DNA of 22,972 nt, from NCBI GenBank assembly GCA_003427395.1, contig BFEA01000754.1, positions 347,322 through 370,293 of the forward strand, read 5' to 3'. The stretch is from Chara braunii. Its lineage: Eukaryota > Streptophyta > Charophyceae > Charales > Characeae. A program made the position numbers and the translations under genes. This document shows positions 9,869 through 19,736 of this stretch, one piece after another (position 1 is the first letter of the stretch; every line of letters starts with the position of its first letter). The notes under the pieces are model-generated. The model was given only the letters and a program-made list of their open reading frames with translations. It was not told the DNA's origin and did not search any database.

Positions 9869-10369
9869 TTCATTATGTTAAAAAAATAGCATATGTAGGC
9901 TGACAAAACATTTAGTATTTCATTCTAGCGCTCTTATCATAAACACCAACTTATGTTTAGGATTGTGTAGTTTATGTGGATGTCATGGAAATGAACTTTA
10001 GAGTTTATATATGTAAGATATTTACATATGTTCAGTTTTTTTTTTTTTTTTTTTTTTTTCCCCTCTCCCTCTCTCTCTCTCTGAATAGAAGGCGGTAACG
10101 AACTTTGTTTGTCAAAACAGAAAATCACGCACATTCTTTACATTATCTACCAAAATCACGCACATTCTTATTCAACTGCACCTTCTTATTCAAACGCAGT
10201 TCAATAAGTGTATTCCGAAATCGATATGTGTCTGTCTCGCAGCTTTCTTGTGCAACTGCAGAGTTGACAGACCAACAGGAAAGGCGAATAATATTTTTGA
10301 AGTAAGTGAGAACTTATTTTTTGTAAATTCGGTAACTACATTTTATTATTTTGTATTCAATATCTTTGT
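9869..10369. repeat. AT-rich DNA with T24, CT tract and a 31-bp direct repeat
   Basis: There is a run of 24 T at 10036-10059 followed directly by a CT-rich tract to about 10082. AAAATCACGCACATTCTT occurs at 10121-10138 and again at 10152-10169, a period of 31 bp, and part of the unit (TTCTTATTCAA) occurs once more after it. No gene is seen. This is the left margin of the AT-rich island that carries the minus-strand genes. Confidence 0.5.
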
Positions 10370-10460
10370 TCTTTTCCATGACGGCGGACGCCTCGGGAGC
10401 ATATTATTTTTCAAATTGTGAAGTGTGAATAGTTCTTTTATTCCGGGTGACACTTCTTGT

Positions 10461-10534
10461 GGTCGGTTGGTGTCTACATTTATGTGTTACAACGGATATG
10501 CAAAGTCGATCATTCAATATGCACCTACCGACCA
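10461..10534. repeat. GGTCGGTAGGTGC stem element, copy 1
   Basis: A 74-bp segment starts with GGTCGGTTGGTGT and ends with GCACCTACCGACCA, so the ends can pair with two or three mismatches around a loop of about 45 bases. Its orientation is opposite to the copies at 17838 and 17965, judged from the inner sequence next to the better-conserved arm. Confidence 0.7.
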
Positions 10535-10950
10535 CANGAGCAATGTCATTGTTAGAAACATGATAGAAGACTGAAGATGATTGTGAAACAAAAACGCAAT
10601 ACCATTTATGAGAAGTGCTTAATACTTAGAACTTTCTAATATATATAAGTTGGTGAAACTCCGACGAAACAGTTTGTCACAACTCCTCGTTGGTTCTTTT
10701 ATTATTTCTCTTTGCCAACTGTTCAGTTTGCAGTTCTGTCTGATGATACGTATATATATATATATATGTATATATCAAATGTGGAAAAAAAAAAAAAATA
10801 TTGAACTAACTTTTTTTAATCATATAACAAAATTTGTATATTTTTTTCTCTATCTTTGTTTCTTTGAAGAGTGATGAATGTCTCGGGAGCACATACATTG
10901 TCAAATTGTTAAGTGTCAATAAGTCATTTGTTCCAGTCGACACTTTTCAG

Positions 10951-11022
10951 GGTCGGTTGGTGCCTAAATTTATGTTCTGCAACAGATAGCTAAGTCGTAA
11001 AATTATATGCAGCTACCGACCT
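10951..11022. repeat. GGTCGGTAGGTGC stem element, copy 2
   Basis: A 72-bp copy with arms GGTCGGTTGGTGCC and GCAGCTACCGACCT. Read on the minus strand it starts AGGTCGGTAGCTGCATATAA, close to the start of the copy at 17838. A third, one-armed remnant (GGTAGGTTGATG) lies at 11528-11539. Confidence 0.65.
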
Positions 11023-11550
11023 CATGTGCAAACATTGTTAGATACGTGATAATAGACTGAGGACGATTATAAATTAGAGCGTAATATCGTTTTTGAGAAG
11101 TGTTTAATCCCGACGACGTTTATGTATATATATAAGTCAGTGAAAGTGATACATAAATTTTTTTTTCCCAACCCCTTGGTTTGTTGTTTGCTTCGTCCTC
11201 TCTACCATCGGTTTCCGATGTTGTTGTATTTGATAAAATATATATTTATATACACATTATATATTTATATATATATGTATACATATACATATATATATAT
11301 ATCGTCACAAACAGAACTGCCCGGTAAAACCGTAGGCAGAGAGAGAGAAGAGGACAAATAACGAGGGGCTGAGACAAACTGTTTCGTCGGAGTTTATATA
11401 TATATTATATATATAGATATATACATATATTACAATGTGTAAAATATGATGACTAAAAAAAAAACAAAAAGTGAAATTGTGTTGGTACTATTTCTCTTAT
11501 AAAATGATACTATCCGACACTTCTTGTGGTAGGTTGATGATTAAATTTAA

Positions 11551-12335
11551 GCCCTCTGGCCCATTCGGTCATAAAAGGTAATTATAACAAATTTTAAAGC
11601 AGGGGCAAATACCTAAATATTTCTGCAAATAATAAAGTTTTCCCTTTGTTTCTGAACTCATCGATACATGCACAAACATCAAGGTATAACCTCCTCGAAC
11701 ATTCCCCTCACGTGCATGTCAACAAAACATAGTCCGTGTTAAAATATAATAACATTATAAAACCGTCACTGAACGTACATGGAATGTATTCATTCCTTAA
11801 AATTCATATTACACTTGATATTGTACAAATAATGATTAGATCAATTTGTGGCAATTTTTGCTACTAAAATGTAAAACGAAAGTCCTCAAATTCTGTTTTT
11901 GAACAGTCTAAAATTCAATGTTTTCTCAAAACACAGAAAACAATATTATAGATTTAGTTTGAGATAACTAAACATAAACAACAAGATAAACCCCCAAATA
12001 CAGAAAAACAAAGTGTAAAACCATACCAAGTGAGCTTAAGAGTAATGTCACCCATAACGAAAGAGCAAGACTATTGTTGAACGTATTGGTGGTCAGAGCG
12101 AAGGAGAAGAATTTTTACGTAGCAGCGACATAAAATTACCCATGCTTCCGAGAGAATAAGATTATCTACAAATGCAAAGTCCACAAAATCGAACCATACC
12201 AAAGTTATCTTTCTAGCATCCCCTGTCTAGTTCACTTGTGTAGCCATGTCATTGAAGTTCGCGGTGACAAGAACACGACTTTCAAGGNTTAAGCAAAACT
12301 AANAAAAGTTTAATAAAAAAAATGTGAANAACATG
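11551..12335. other. AT-rich intergenic DNA, possible remains of downstream exons
   Basis: No continuous gene is seen. On the minus strand a pyrimidine-rich tract ending in a TTAG-like acceptor (about 12330-12300, containing N bases) is followed by a short open stretch reading LESRVLVTANFNDMATQ, which ends at a GTGAAC donor-like site. This could be a further exon of the damaged Ulp1-like gene just upstream, but I found no Gln...Asp-Cys-Gly motif here, so the link is a guess. Confidence 0.25.
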
Positions 12336-12813
12336 TTACTGACCATCTTCAACTACGTGAATTAAGGGACTATCCAAGTTATTAAAATAAATAACTTGTG
12401 TTGCACTGCAATATTCGGCATTCCTATCAATCAATATCACCAAAAAAACAAGCNTACCATAGAGAAATGAAATGAAATATGACAANTCTACTTTATGACA
12501 AATNTGAGNATCATACGGATATACTGGCAAAAACAACCACTCAATATCAGATTTAAAATAAATAACATGTCATCANNTNCTATCCACCACATAAAAAATA
12601 NTTTTTGACAAAGTATTTCTTNTTCGTANAAAATGTAAATGACGAGCAGACAGAGGTTGATTCGANTATNGGAAAGTCACTCAATACACCGCTGAATACA
12701 AATATCGCGACTTGNGATGATAATCCGATCGAAAGAGTGCGTCTTAAGCATATTATGTACGCATGATCNTACCCGTCCTTTAAAAACACATNAATAGACA
12801 AAAGAAATAACAT
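12336..12813 (-). pseudogene. Second Ulp1/C48-like protease domain, frameshifted and incomplete
   Basis: Two minus-strand frames together resemble the protease domain of the gene at 15788-17161. The first (12813-12580) reads DHAYIICLRRTLSIGLS followed by QVAIFVFSGVLSDF, matching HDTMIDCILQS...SAVFVCSEMW there. The second (12575-12336) reads HVIYFKSDIEWLFLPVYPYD, then FLVILIDRNAEYCSATQ and VIYFNNLDSP, matching IVLLPVWNEK, TLLVMIN and MMYFNSLWS. The frames meet at a cluster of N bases (12576-12579), so the shift may be a sequencing artefact. The second frame begins with two adjacent TGA codons. The expected His-Trp pair reads Leu-Val, with about 20 extra residues before it, and no Asp-Cys-Gly end is found. 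A possible intron (donor GT at 12851-12850, acceptor AG ending at 12778, phase 0) would attach this domain to the gene at 12840-15494. Confidence 0.45.
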
Positions 12814-12839
12814 AACAGAANACGAGCGTAAAGATACAT

Positions 12840-15494
12840 CTAATTAATGACGTTCANGATGTGCATCTTCTTCCTTCATGCGTTCNCTCGTCACAACACA
12901 GTTGAACCATTGTGGTGAAAAGTGAAATCCTCGTCGACGAACAAAATGTCACGTATGTCACCGTCTTGTTTGACTGACACTTCTGCTTGGAAAAGAAGAA
13001 GCGCTTTGTCTGCCACAGTTGTAGAGCGGTCGAGGTTGAAGATGTTGAAATTTACAACTCTGTCTCGTGCGTGGATCGATTTAATGATATGATTCTTGAT
13101 GGCAGTCAACTCAGAGATTTTGTCTGTTATACATCCTCCCGGACGAGTCTNCANTACATCGTTGCGTATGACCATCTCTGCAAATGCNAGTTGTTGCAAT
13201 GATACTCCTACTCCATGTCCTTTCCTCGCGTGTTGGAACACCCTNGTGAGCGCTTGCTGGAACGCCGGATCNCCCCACGACTCTCTCCCACTANATCTCC
13301 ATGTCATATTTTTTGACATTTCGTCTCTCATTTTTCTTCTCACATCATCTTGTTTATCTGTTTGATTGGCTCTCACAAGAGGGTATCCCTTCTCCGCCCA
13401 AAATTCATGTTTCAGGCTCCATGTGATCTCACCCCTGATTGTTGTCATTACTCTGTTGCATTCGACAAAGATTTGTCGCACTCCACATTCTTCTATATAC
13501 AATGTCATCCCTTCCACTGCCCAATCACCGAGTTTATTGGTTGTCGATACAACAGACTGAAGAAATTGTTCCTCATTCGGATAAAAAGTACAATCACCTG
13601 CAGACATATACGAGTACGCCTTCGCGACAAAACTCAAAATTCTGTTTTTATTTTTCTTTGTCATTTGTAATCCTTGTCCCNTCGTGGTGGTGCAAATNGT
13701 ATCCATCTCNNTTTCCNGCATCTCTNGTTTGCTTGTTTTGCACTTCTGNCGATCTTTATTGAAAACACNNATATTTNATAATGAACCAACAANATACCNA
13801 CACCGAATGAAAGGTCAATATATTACTCGTTGTGATAATTATTTTGAAGAATAACTTCATTAATAAAAAAAACACAAACTTGCAATTGTACTTTACGCAT
13901 TCCCTCTGTCACAACACACCTTTATCCAACCGTACTTGACTTGAAAACAAACTTGTACACATTGCTGACGAGAGAGTGTCAAATTGTTTTTTTCCTTAAG
14001 TGTATGTTGAACTTTTTTCTTCACTCTTACGTAGTTTCTTTTTTATCGTTTACATCATTTTAATGATGCATACTATGAAACACACTTGCTCATTGATAAA
14101 CAATAACTTGTTTTTATAAAAATGTATATATACCTTTCTTTGATGAACGAAACTGCTCCGTATGTTCATCATCGTCTTCATGATCCCCCTGTAAAATATC
14201 CTCATCTTTTTCAAGATCTTCGGCCTCTTCCTCGTCCTCTTCTTCGTCCTCTTCTCCGTCCTCTTCTTCACCCTCTTCGTCGTCCTCTTCTGCAAATGAT
14301 TGGGACTCCTCGTTCGGGTCTGATCTGTCTTTCAAACTTTTTGAACTTGCTACTTGCTGACCCTTTGTTTCCAAGTCACAAAACTGGTTTTTCCCTTCAA
14401 ATGAGTCATGCCTTGACTTGCTTTTCGTACGATCTCTCTCTCCATGACTTTGTCTCCTTTCCTCAAAACAAGTCTCTACTTCTGATTTTTCTACTGGAAT
14501 CTCTTTGTTCATTTTTACATGTTGTTTTTCCTTCTCTTTCTTTTTTCTGTCCAATTGTTCATGTCTATATACAGGGAACACTTCCGAGCGTCGAATATCC
14601 ATTGTCTCTATATCAACAAACATACGTTTCTTTTTGGCCTTTCTCGGTGCATTTGGCACTCTCCCCGCAAATTTTTTTCGACCAACATTTCTTATGGGTG
14701 TTGATATGGAGGGAGTCCCACGTGACCTTTCTCTCATCTTTGGTGTTGATGTCTTTCTCAATAACGTGTGATATATAGTCTTCCTTTGTTTCATATGGTT
14801 TGAGCCTTTTGCTTCATACCGCATATCATCTTCGTTGCTTCCCCTTTCAATGTCGGTTTTCTTTCCTTGTCTGATATGTGTTTGTTTTTCTTCACGATGC
14901 TCCCGCCTTCTCCTGCAAACATCATCGTATTTTTGTTTCGTAGCCATTTTTTTGGAACTACGAATCACTCGTAATGTTGTGTATTCAAGATCAATCTTCC
15001 CTGCAAATTGAGCATAAAGACAATAAAGTGAGAATCTCCATGTATTGAGTTTCAACAACTTAATTATTCCTTTGTATTCCTACACATACACCAAAAATAT
15101 ATCATTTTCAAGGAACATGATATACTCTCTTACCCAGCGACCAAGACATGCTAAAAAGTCGACCCAAGGCGTGTTTATAAAAGATTCTACAAAACTAAAC
15201 GGTAGATCACTTATTCTCAACTTTTGACTCAGACAATGACATTGTCGATAACAACTTCAAAAATGAAAATGTTTGAGAACAACACAAGTTTAGTTATGCA
15301 GACAGTGAGNTNAACATACTTATTANACTATTTTCATTCAATTAACAAAATTATTAAAGGAGAAGACAGTTACAATCTTCGATGTCATTATGCGGCGCAA
15401 AAATCCAAATTGGTACAATGTCAAGCATCGACATTTCAATTAGCACCTCGATAATTGTTTGTATCACCCGCAATAGACACCCTTTCATTGTCAT
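12840..15494 (-). CDS. Multi-exon gene of unknown function beside the Ulp1-like domain
   Basis: My model joins three exons: 15494-15374, 15000-14134 and 13753-12840 (633 codons plus stop TAG). Both junctions are phase 1 with GT and AG: the first joins T to GG to make Trp in IEDWKIDLEY, the second makes Asp in SSKKDRQKCK; the introns are 373 and 380 bases. Exon 2 opens after a pyrimidine-rich tract ending TTTGCAG. The protein has a hydrophobic start (PIWIFAPHND), a long Arg/Lys-rich part, a patch almost entirely of Asp and Glu near 14290-14160, then a globular C-terminal half (NRILSFVAKAYSYMSAGDCT; GDIRDILFVDEDFTFHHN). Two in-frame TGA codons (12893-12891, 12878-12876) must be read through to reach TAG 12842-12840; otherwise it ends at 12891. 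Splicing at 12851-12850 to 12778 would instead add the Ulp1-like domain. No family recognised. The start is uncertain: ATG at 15494 or 15488, or MATKQKYDDV inside exon 2. The last exon contains many N bases. Confidence 0.5.
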
Positions 15495-15534
15495 GGCAAT
15501 CCTACGTTGGCGAACACCCACCTTTAATGTACGA

Positions 15535-15608
<74 letters not shown>

Positions 15609-15658
15609 CTATCAATCTATCTATCTATCCATCTATCTATCCATCTCGATCTCGATCT
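15535..15658. repeat. CT microsatellite followed by TATC microsatellite
   Basis: 15535-15601 is almost pure CT (GA on the minus strand). From about 15606 to 15658 there is a TATC/CATC tract that ends in GATCTCGATCTCGATC-like sequence. The block lies 41 to 164 bases upstream of the proposed ATG at 15494 of the minus-strand gene, and downstream of the stop of the protease gene at 15788. It may sit in a promoter or 5' leader, but no regulatory role is shown. Confidence 0.9.
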
Positions 15659-15787
15659 GCGCAACAACATCCTGTTGTCTATCCTCTTGTTGTTTATGCT
15701 TAAAGAGAAATACTTTAATCTTCATCATTTCACTCAAATGAGAATCCAATCTCATGAGTGATCGTATCGATGAACAAAAATATACCC

Positions 15788-17161
15788 TTAAGGATTGTCA
15801 GTGTCCTCCTTTAATTCCCCTTCAAATAATATCTTCATTACATCTCCTATCTTCACGTCATCGAGTTTCTTCTCCTTTGCGATATGTCTCGCTATACATT
15901 CCATGAATTCGGCACGCTTTTCTGAGACAACATGAGAATCAACTTTCATTCTGTTTATGACACTCTCAACTAGTTCTCCATAAATATGATCGTCAGACGT
16001 TAACTCAACAAAGTGTCTGATGATCTTTTGTCTATAAACACATGTATGTAGCCCGCAATCGTCCTCGTTGTCTTGCTGTGCACACTTCACACGGATCATG
16101 TATTTGCCAAACGATTTGCTGCACGCAGCCCACGATGTTGTTTCTTCAGAGTGTGTAGGAAGTCGTCCCTCTGCATTGTGAACCAGAAATTCATCACGGA
16201 TCCAACAGCGCAATGCACTCCAATTCGGCTCAGAGATGCTTCACAACGAGTTGAAATACATCATAGTCGGTCTCTCCTTACCGTTTTTAATGGTTCCTTT
16301 AACAAAATCACCTACATTAATCATCACTAACAATGTTCAATGTTTCTCGTTCCAAACGGGAAGGAGAACTATTTTGCTGTCCCAAATCTTCGGCGCGTAC
16401 GAAAAAACCAGATTTTTTTGCCGGCCCTGAGCCAGTCTTTGCTTGCAGTCTGTCATTGTTTTGTGAACTGTCTGTTTTCCTTCTATGTGTGTGTACCACA
16501 TCTCCGAGCATACAAAAACAGCGCTCTGTCCAACCGACTGTGCAACATCTACGACAATTGACTGTAAAATACAATCAATCATAGTGTCGTGCAACCACTT
16601 GCCATTTCTCGGACGCGCGATGTGAAATTCTTGCAGACTCAGACTTTCACCAATTGAAGTAACGAAGCTGCAAGGAAGCAAATATGATATATTCATTTCT
16701 CTAATAAATTCATATTTTTTCCTCGTCTCTGATGCGCACCCCCACAATCCTCCTATGCGATCCCAACGATGTCCTGCGTGTGGACACATATCATATGCAT
16801 CCGCATACCACGCATCTTGCAAGAGCGCAACTTTTCCTTCTTGCAAACTTTTCAGCGTTATCGGTTCATGTTTCTGTCCATCGTTTCCAAGGTATTGAAA
16901 ATCGTTCGTCGGATCTGATATATCAATTTCATTTTGCTTTGTGAGGTCGATCTCAATACGTTGTCCAGGACTCAGTTGTGTCTCCTGGTCCTCTGATATA
17001 GTTGTCGTTTTCTTCTGCATCGACTCGGAATGAGTTTTTGTAACGTCTTCTGTAACACCTTCAGCAGAACTTGATGGGATTCGTCGAGGGATTTTAAATG
17101 ACATCATCACTGTACTTCTCGCAGGTGTCGTCCTTTTGCCACTCCTTATTGCGTCCGACAT
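15788..17161 (-). CDS. Ulp1/SENP-like (C48) cysteine protease, TGA read as Trp
   Basis: The frame from ATG 17161-17159 to TAA 15790-15788 is 457 residues if two TGA codons (16339-16337, residue 275; 16243-16241, residue 307) are translated. The C-terminal half follows the Ulp1 order: GKWLHDTMIDC at about 187-197, IVLLPVW at 264-270, His274 followed by TGA in the place of the family's invariant Trp, then TLLVMIN, MMYFNSL with Asn304 where Asp is usual, and Gln363 six residues before Cys369 in QQDNEDDCG. Known members cleave SUMO-like conjugates; related proteases are carried by several DNA transposons. The N-terminal half is polar and has CPHAGHRW...WGC (126-142), a possible metal site. Ten Trp codons are TGG. 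A pyrimidine-rich tract and AG lie just before the ATG, so a 5' leader intron is possible. I rejected an intron over 16337-16214 because both sides and the middle keep one frame and match the family. Confidence 0.8.
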
Positions 17162-17805
17162 GGCGTCTGACCACAAGTTCATGAGAGGAAAAAAATATGT
17201 GAAGAAAGCAATTGGATTGCAATAGGTCAGGTTTTTTTTATCGGTAAAGACATAGAGAGAGAGAAACAGACAGACATACAAACAATCAGAGAAAGAGAGA
17301 GTACTTCATAAGAATGCAGCGATTCAAGGAATAATAAAATGATTTAACAATATATATGTGGAATGCATTATGGCTGCTTTGATGCACCACTCCAATGTGA
17401 GGGTGGACACACTCATTTTATTGTAGTTAATACTTGCATGCTAACTTTGAGCAATGTAGTATGTCACTAAACCGACGAAAAATATACTTCATGCTATTTG
17501 AATGTTTAAAAAAAAAAAAAAAAAAAAAAACGAAATAAAAATCTTAACACATCATTGTGTACATGAACACCACCACCTTCATTTTAACAAGTCTGTTGCA
17601 CTCCATTCCGTTCGACATATCCGAAACACCGATGATAGTGAAAATTTTTTCAGTCACGTGTCTGCTTAATAACTGTTATGTACCATGAATTTGTAGGTTC
17701 AAAGTATTTTAACGTAGATTCCATCAACTTTGTCGGGTAGTTTGTGCACCTTTGATGAACGACACACAAGTTTTGTAAATAAAAACATGCCACAATCACT
17801 TTTTT
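17162..17805. other. Upstream region of the protease gene, no other gene
   Basis: AT-rich sequence with a run of 23 A at 17508-17530. No frame of interest, even allowing TGA as a sense codon. It probably contains the promoter of the minus-strand protease gene, but I cannot point to a specific element. Confidence 0.4.
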
Positions 17806-17837
17806 GTTTGATGGTTATCAATGAAAACTTCTGCAAT

Positions 17838-17908
17838 GGTCGGTAGGTGCATACTAATTTTTACACAATCAAGGTGTTAAGCATCTAAATCATATGCACC
17901 TACCGACC
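17838..17908. repeat. GGTCGGTAGGTGC stem element, copy 3 (best preserved)
   Basis: Perfect 15-bp arms, GGTCGGTAGGTGCAT and ATGCACCTACCGACC, enclose a 41-base loop; total 71 bp. This copy serves as the reference for the family. Confidence 0.9.
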
Positions 17909-17964
17909 CTTGTTATCGTTCATAATGAAAATTATGTTTGATGGTTATGTAAAACTTATGCAAT

Positions 17965-18037
17965 GGTTGGTAGGTGCATACTAATTTATACACAATNAAT
18001 NTGTTAAGCCTCAAAATCATATGTGNACCTACCGACC
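17965..18037. repeat. GGTCGGTAGGTGC stem element, copy 4
   Basis: 73 bp, arms GGTTGGTAGGTGCAT and ATGTGNACCTACCGACC, with an interior nearly the same as copy 3. Several N bases fall inside it. Confidence 0.85.
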
Positions 18038-18172
18038 CTTCTTGTCGTTCATCAATGTAAACATAAAAACTCGAAATGTAAACTANAAATGTTCNAGTAC
18101 AAACAAAAATATTTAATTTATTGTTTNCTTCCACATTCACAGTAGATAGGAAGGGTTGATAGGAGCAGATAA

Positions 18173-18243
18173 GGTCANTAGGTGTANACAACTTTNTGTC
18201 GTAACACATTGATTGTGTTGAAATTAGTATTCACCTACCGACC
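18173..18243. repeat. GGTCGGTAGGTGC stem element, copy 5 (inverted)
   Basis: 71 bp. Read on the minus strand it starts GGTCGGTAGGTGAATACTAA and continues ACACAATCAATGTGTTA, matching the interior of copy 3, so it is an inverted copy. The distal arm is degraded (GGTCANTAGGTGT). Confidence 0.8.
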
Positions 18244-19004
18244 ATANNGNGTATTTTATAAAAAATAATTATTATATATATTTTTGCATTGTTACATGCT
18301 CGTATGTATGTTCATAATTATATCTTCGTGAGATTGAAACAAATAAAGTAAAAAGTAAAAACACAAGCTTGAATATAAATAATTTGTTCTCCTAAAAATA
18401 ATTATCAATAGAGGTTCGATGCGTTCATGACACTTAAAGGCTCAACACATTTTAAGGCATTGAAGGCAGTGAACACCCTGAGCTCCGATAATTGTAGACG
18501 TCATGAAAAAAATCACGAACGAACACTTCATTATATATCTTTATATGTGCGTCTATGTGAGATAGATAGAAAAAGAAACCGATAAATAGAGTATCGAATG
18601 ATTCATTTGGCCACTCACCTCACGACGGGTGCACCTAATTATTAGTTTTCCTAGCAAGGAAGATATAGTATATGTCAGTTGCAATGAAAACAATGAGATT
18701 CAAAAATAGATGATGAAAATCACCACAAACTAATTATATATATATATAGGCTGTCATAAAACCAATCCAAAGATGTCTCCCCCGGACGTCTCCAGAAGAC
18801 AGTCGGGATGAAGTTGTCTGGGAGCATGGACAACAGCTTTCTGGCTAAAAACAAAAAGAAAAAAAAAATGGTGGGGGTCTGTACGACCCTAGACCGCCCA
18901 AGAAAAAAAAAAATTTTTTAGGTTATTCTGAGCAAATACGAATAAAATTTCACGAAATGAGGGAGAGGGGTGAGGCTTAATGAAGGGTCCGCTGCTACAC
19001 ACGG
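18244..19004. other. AT-rich intergenic DNA, no gene assigned
   Basis: No coding signal on either strand, also when TGA is allowed as sense. A short TATATA tract lies near 18735-18748. About 18770-18900 is locally GC-richer (CCCCCGGACGTCTCC; GTACGACCCTAGACCGCCC) and may be the edge of another insertion. 18901-18919 is an A-run meeting a T-run. Confidence 0.4.
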
Positions 19005-19330
19005 TGACGAGGAGGATGAAGAAGAAGAAGAAGAGGAGGAGGGAGATAAAGAGAAGGAAGAGGAAGAAGAATAAGAAGAGTAAAAGGAATATAAGGAGGG
19101 GGCATAGACGATAGAGGATCCCAACAAGGAAAAAAAAAAGAGCAAAAGGCGGAAGAAGATTGGGAGAAGGAGTAGAATGGGTTGAGGAAGAAGAGGAGGA
19201 GGAAAAGAAGGAGCCCCCCCGCAGTGGAGGAGGAGGAATGGGGTCAATCCTTCTAGTTATCAGCGAGGAGGAAGAAAAAGAAGAAGAATAGCAAGGGGGT
19301 ACCTGCTCGTCGAGGAGGAGGAGGATTACT
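19005..19330. repeat. GAA/GAG-rich purine tract
   Basis: The plus strand is dominated by GAA, GAG and GGA triplets over about 325 bases, with short gaps. A minus-strand frame of almost only Ser/Pro/Leu/Phe follows from this bias and is not a credible gene. No exact unit longer than a triplet was found. Confidence 0.75.
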
Positions 19331-19701
19331 TTTTTGTTTTCACCGCAGTCTTTGATGATTTTTATTATTTTTTAATTCAATTTGACTCTAAACTTGTCAA
19401 GATATACCTCACTTGTAAAAGAACCCACAATAGTTTTTTCGAAAACATAATTAAAAAATTGTAGCCCTACAATAAAAAAAACAAGGAAAAAAATATATAT
19501 ATAAAACACAAAATACACACTTGGAGATTAGATGCACTTATTGTGTCTTTGATGTTTTCGCTCAAATATACAAAGCTTTACATATTGTCGCAGTTCAAAT
19601 ATACAGCTCAACAAAGGACCACAATACATACATGCACATATTGTCTCTTTGATGTTTTCGCTCTCTGAACCATACAAGCGCTTACATAAGGATGAATATG
19701 T

Positions 19702-19736
<35 letters not shown>

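Larger units (their letters stand above)
10370..11550. repeat. Compound repeat: two direct units, a third partial unit and a long inverted repeat
   Basis: A unit starting near 10392 (CTCGGGAGCATATTATTTTT, then a TGACACTTCTTGTGGTCGGT-type core) is repeated in diverged form about 490 bp later (from about 10873), and a third partial copy lies near 11505-11545 (CCGACACTTCTTGTGGTAGG). Overlaid on this is an inverted repeat: 10656-10691 and 11360-11395 are 36-bp arms with about 33 matches, carrying AACTCCGACGAAACAGTTTG. Weaker similarity continues inward to the TATATA tracts near 10750 and 11295, giving arms of about 120 bp. No coding sequence is present. It may be a non-autonomous element nested in, or forming the end of, a larger transposon. 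Confidence 0.65.
17806..18060. repeat. Tandem dimer of ~127-130 bp, each unit holding one stem element
   Basis: GTTTGATGGTTAT begins at 17806 and again at 17936. Each copy continues through AACTT..TGCAATGGT, a 71-73-bp stem element and a CCCTT..T..TCGTTCAT tail. The inner sequence is also conserved (CATACTAATTT, ACACAAT, TGTTAAGC), so this is a duplication of the whole unit rather than of the arms only. Confidence 0.8.

Noticed and set aside
14122-14778. 218-codon plus-strand frame
   Set aside because: It is antisense to exon 2 of the minus-strand gene and its Leu/Pro/Arg repeats mirror the Asp/Glu-rich coding tract.
16214-16336. Intron between two halves of the protease gene, explaining the TGA stops at 16339 and 16243
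   Set aside because: No GT/AG pair restores the family motif, the interval is exactly 41 codons, and its translation supplies the conserved Trp-side strand and YFN motif of the protease. Reading TGA as sense explains it better.
17838-18243. CRISPR-like array from the repeated GGTCGGTAGGTGC arms
   Set aside because: The repeats are paired inverted arms with conserved interiors and both orientations, in eukaryote-like DNA; there are no direct repeats with unique spacers and no cas genes.
18918-19247. Ser-rich minus-strand frame of 109 codons
   Set aside because: Produced by the purine tract on the other strand; no start context or domain.
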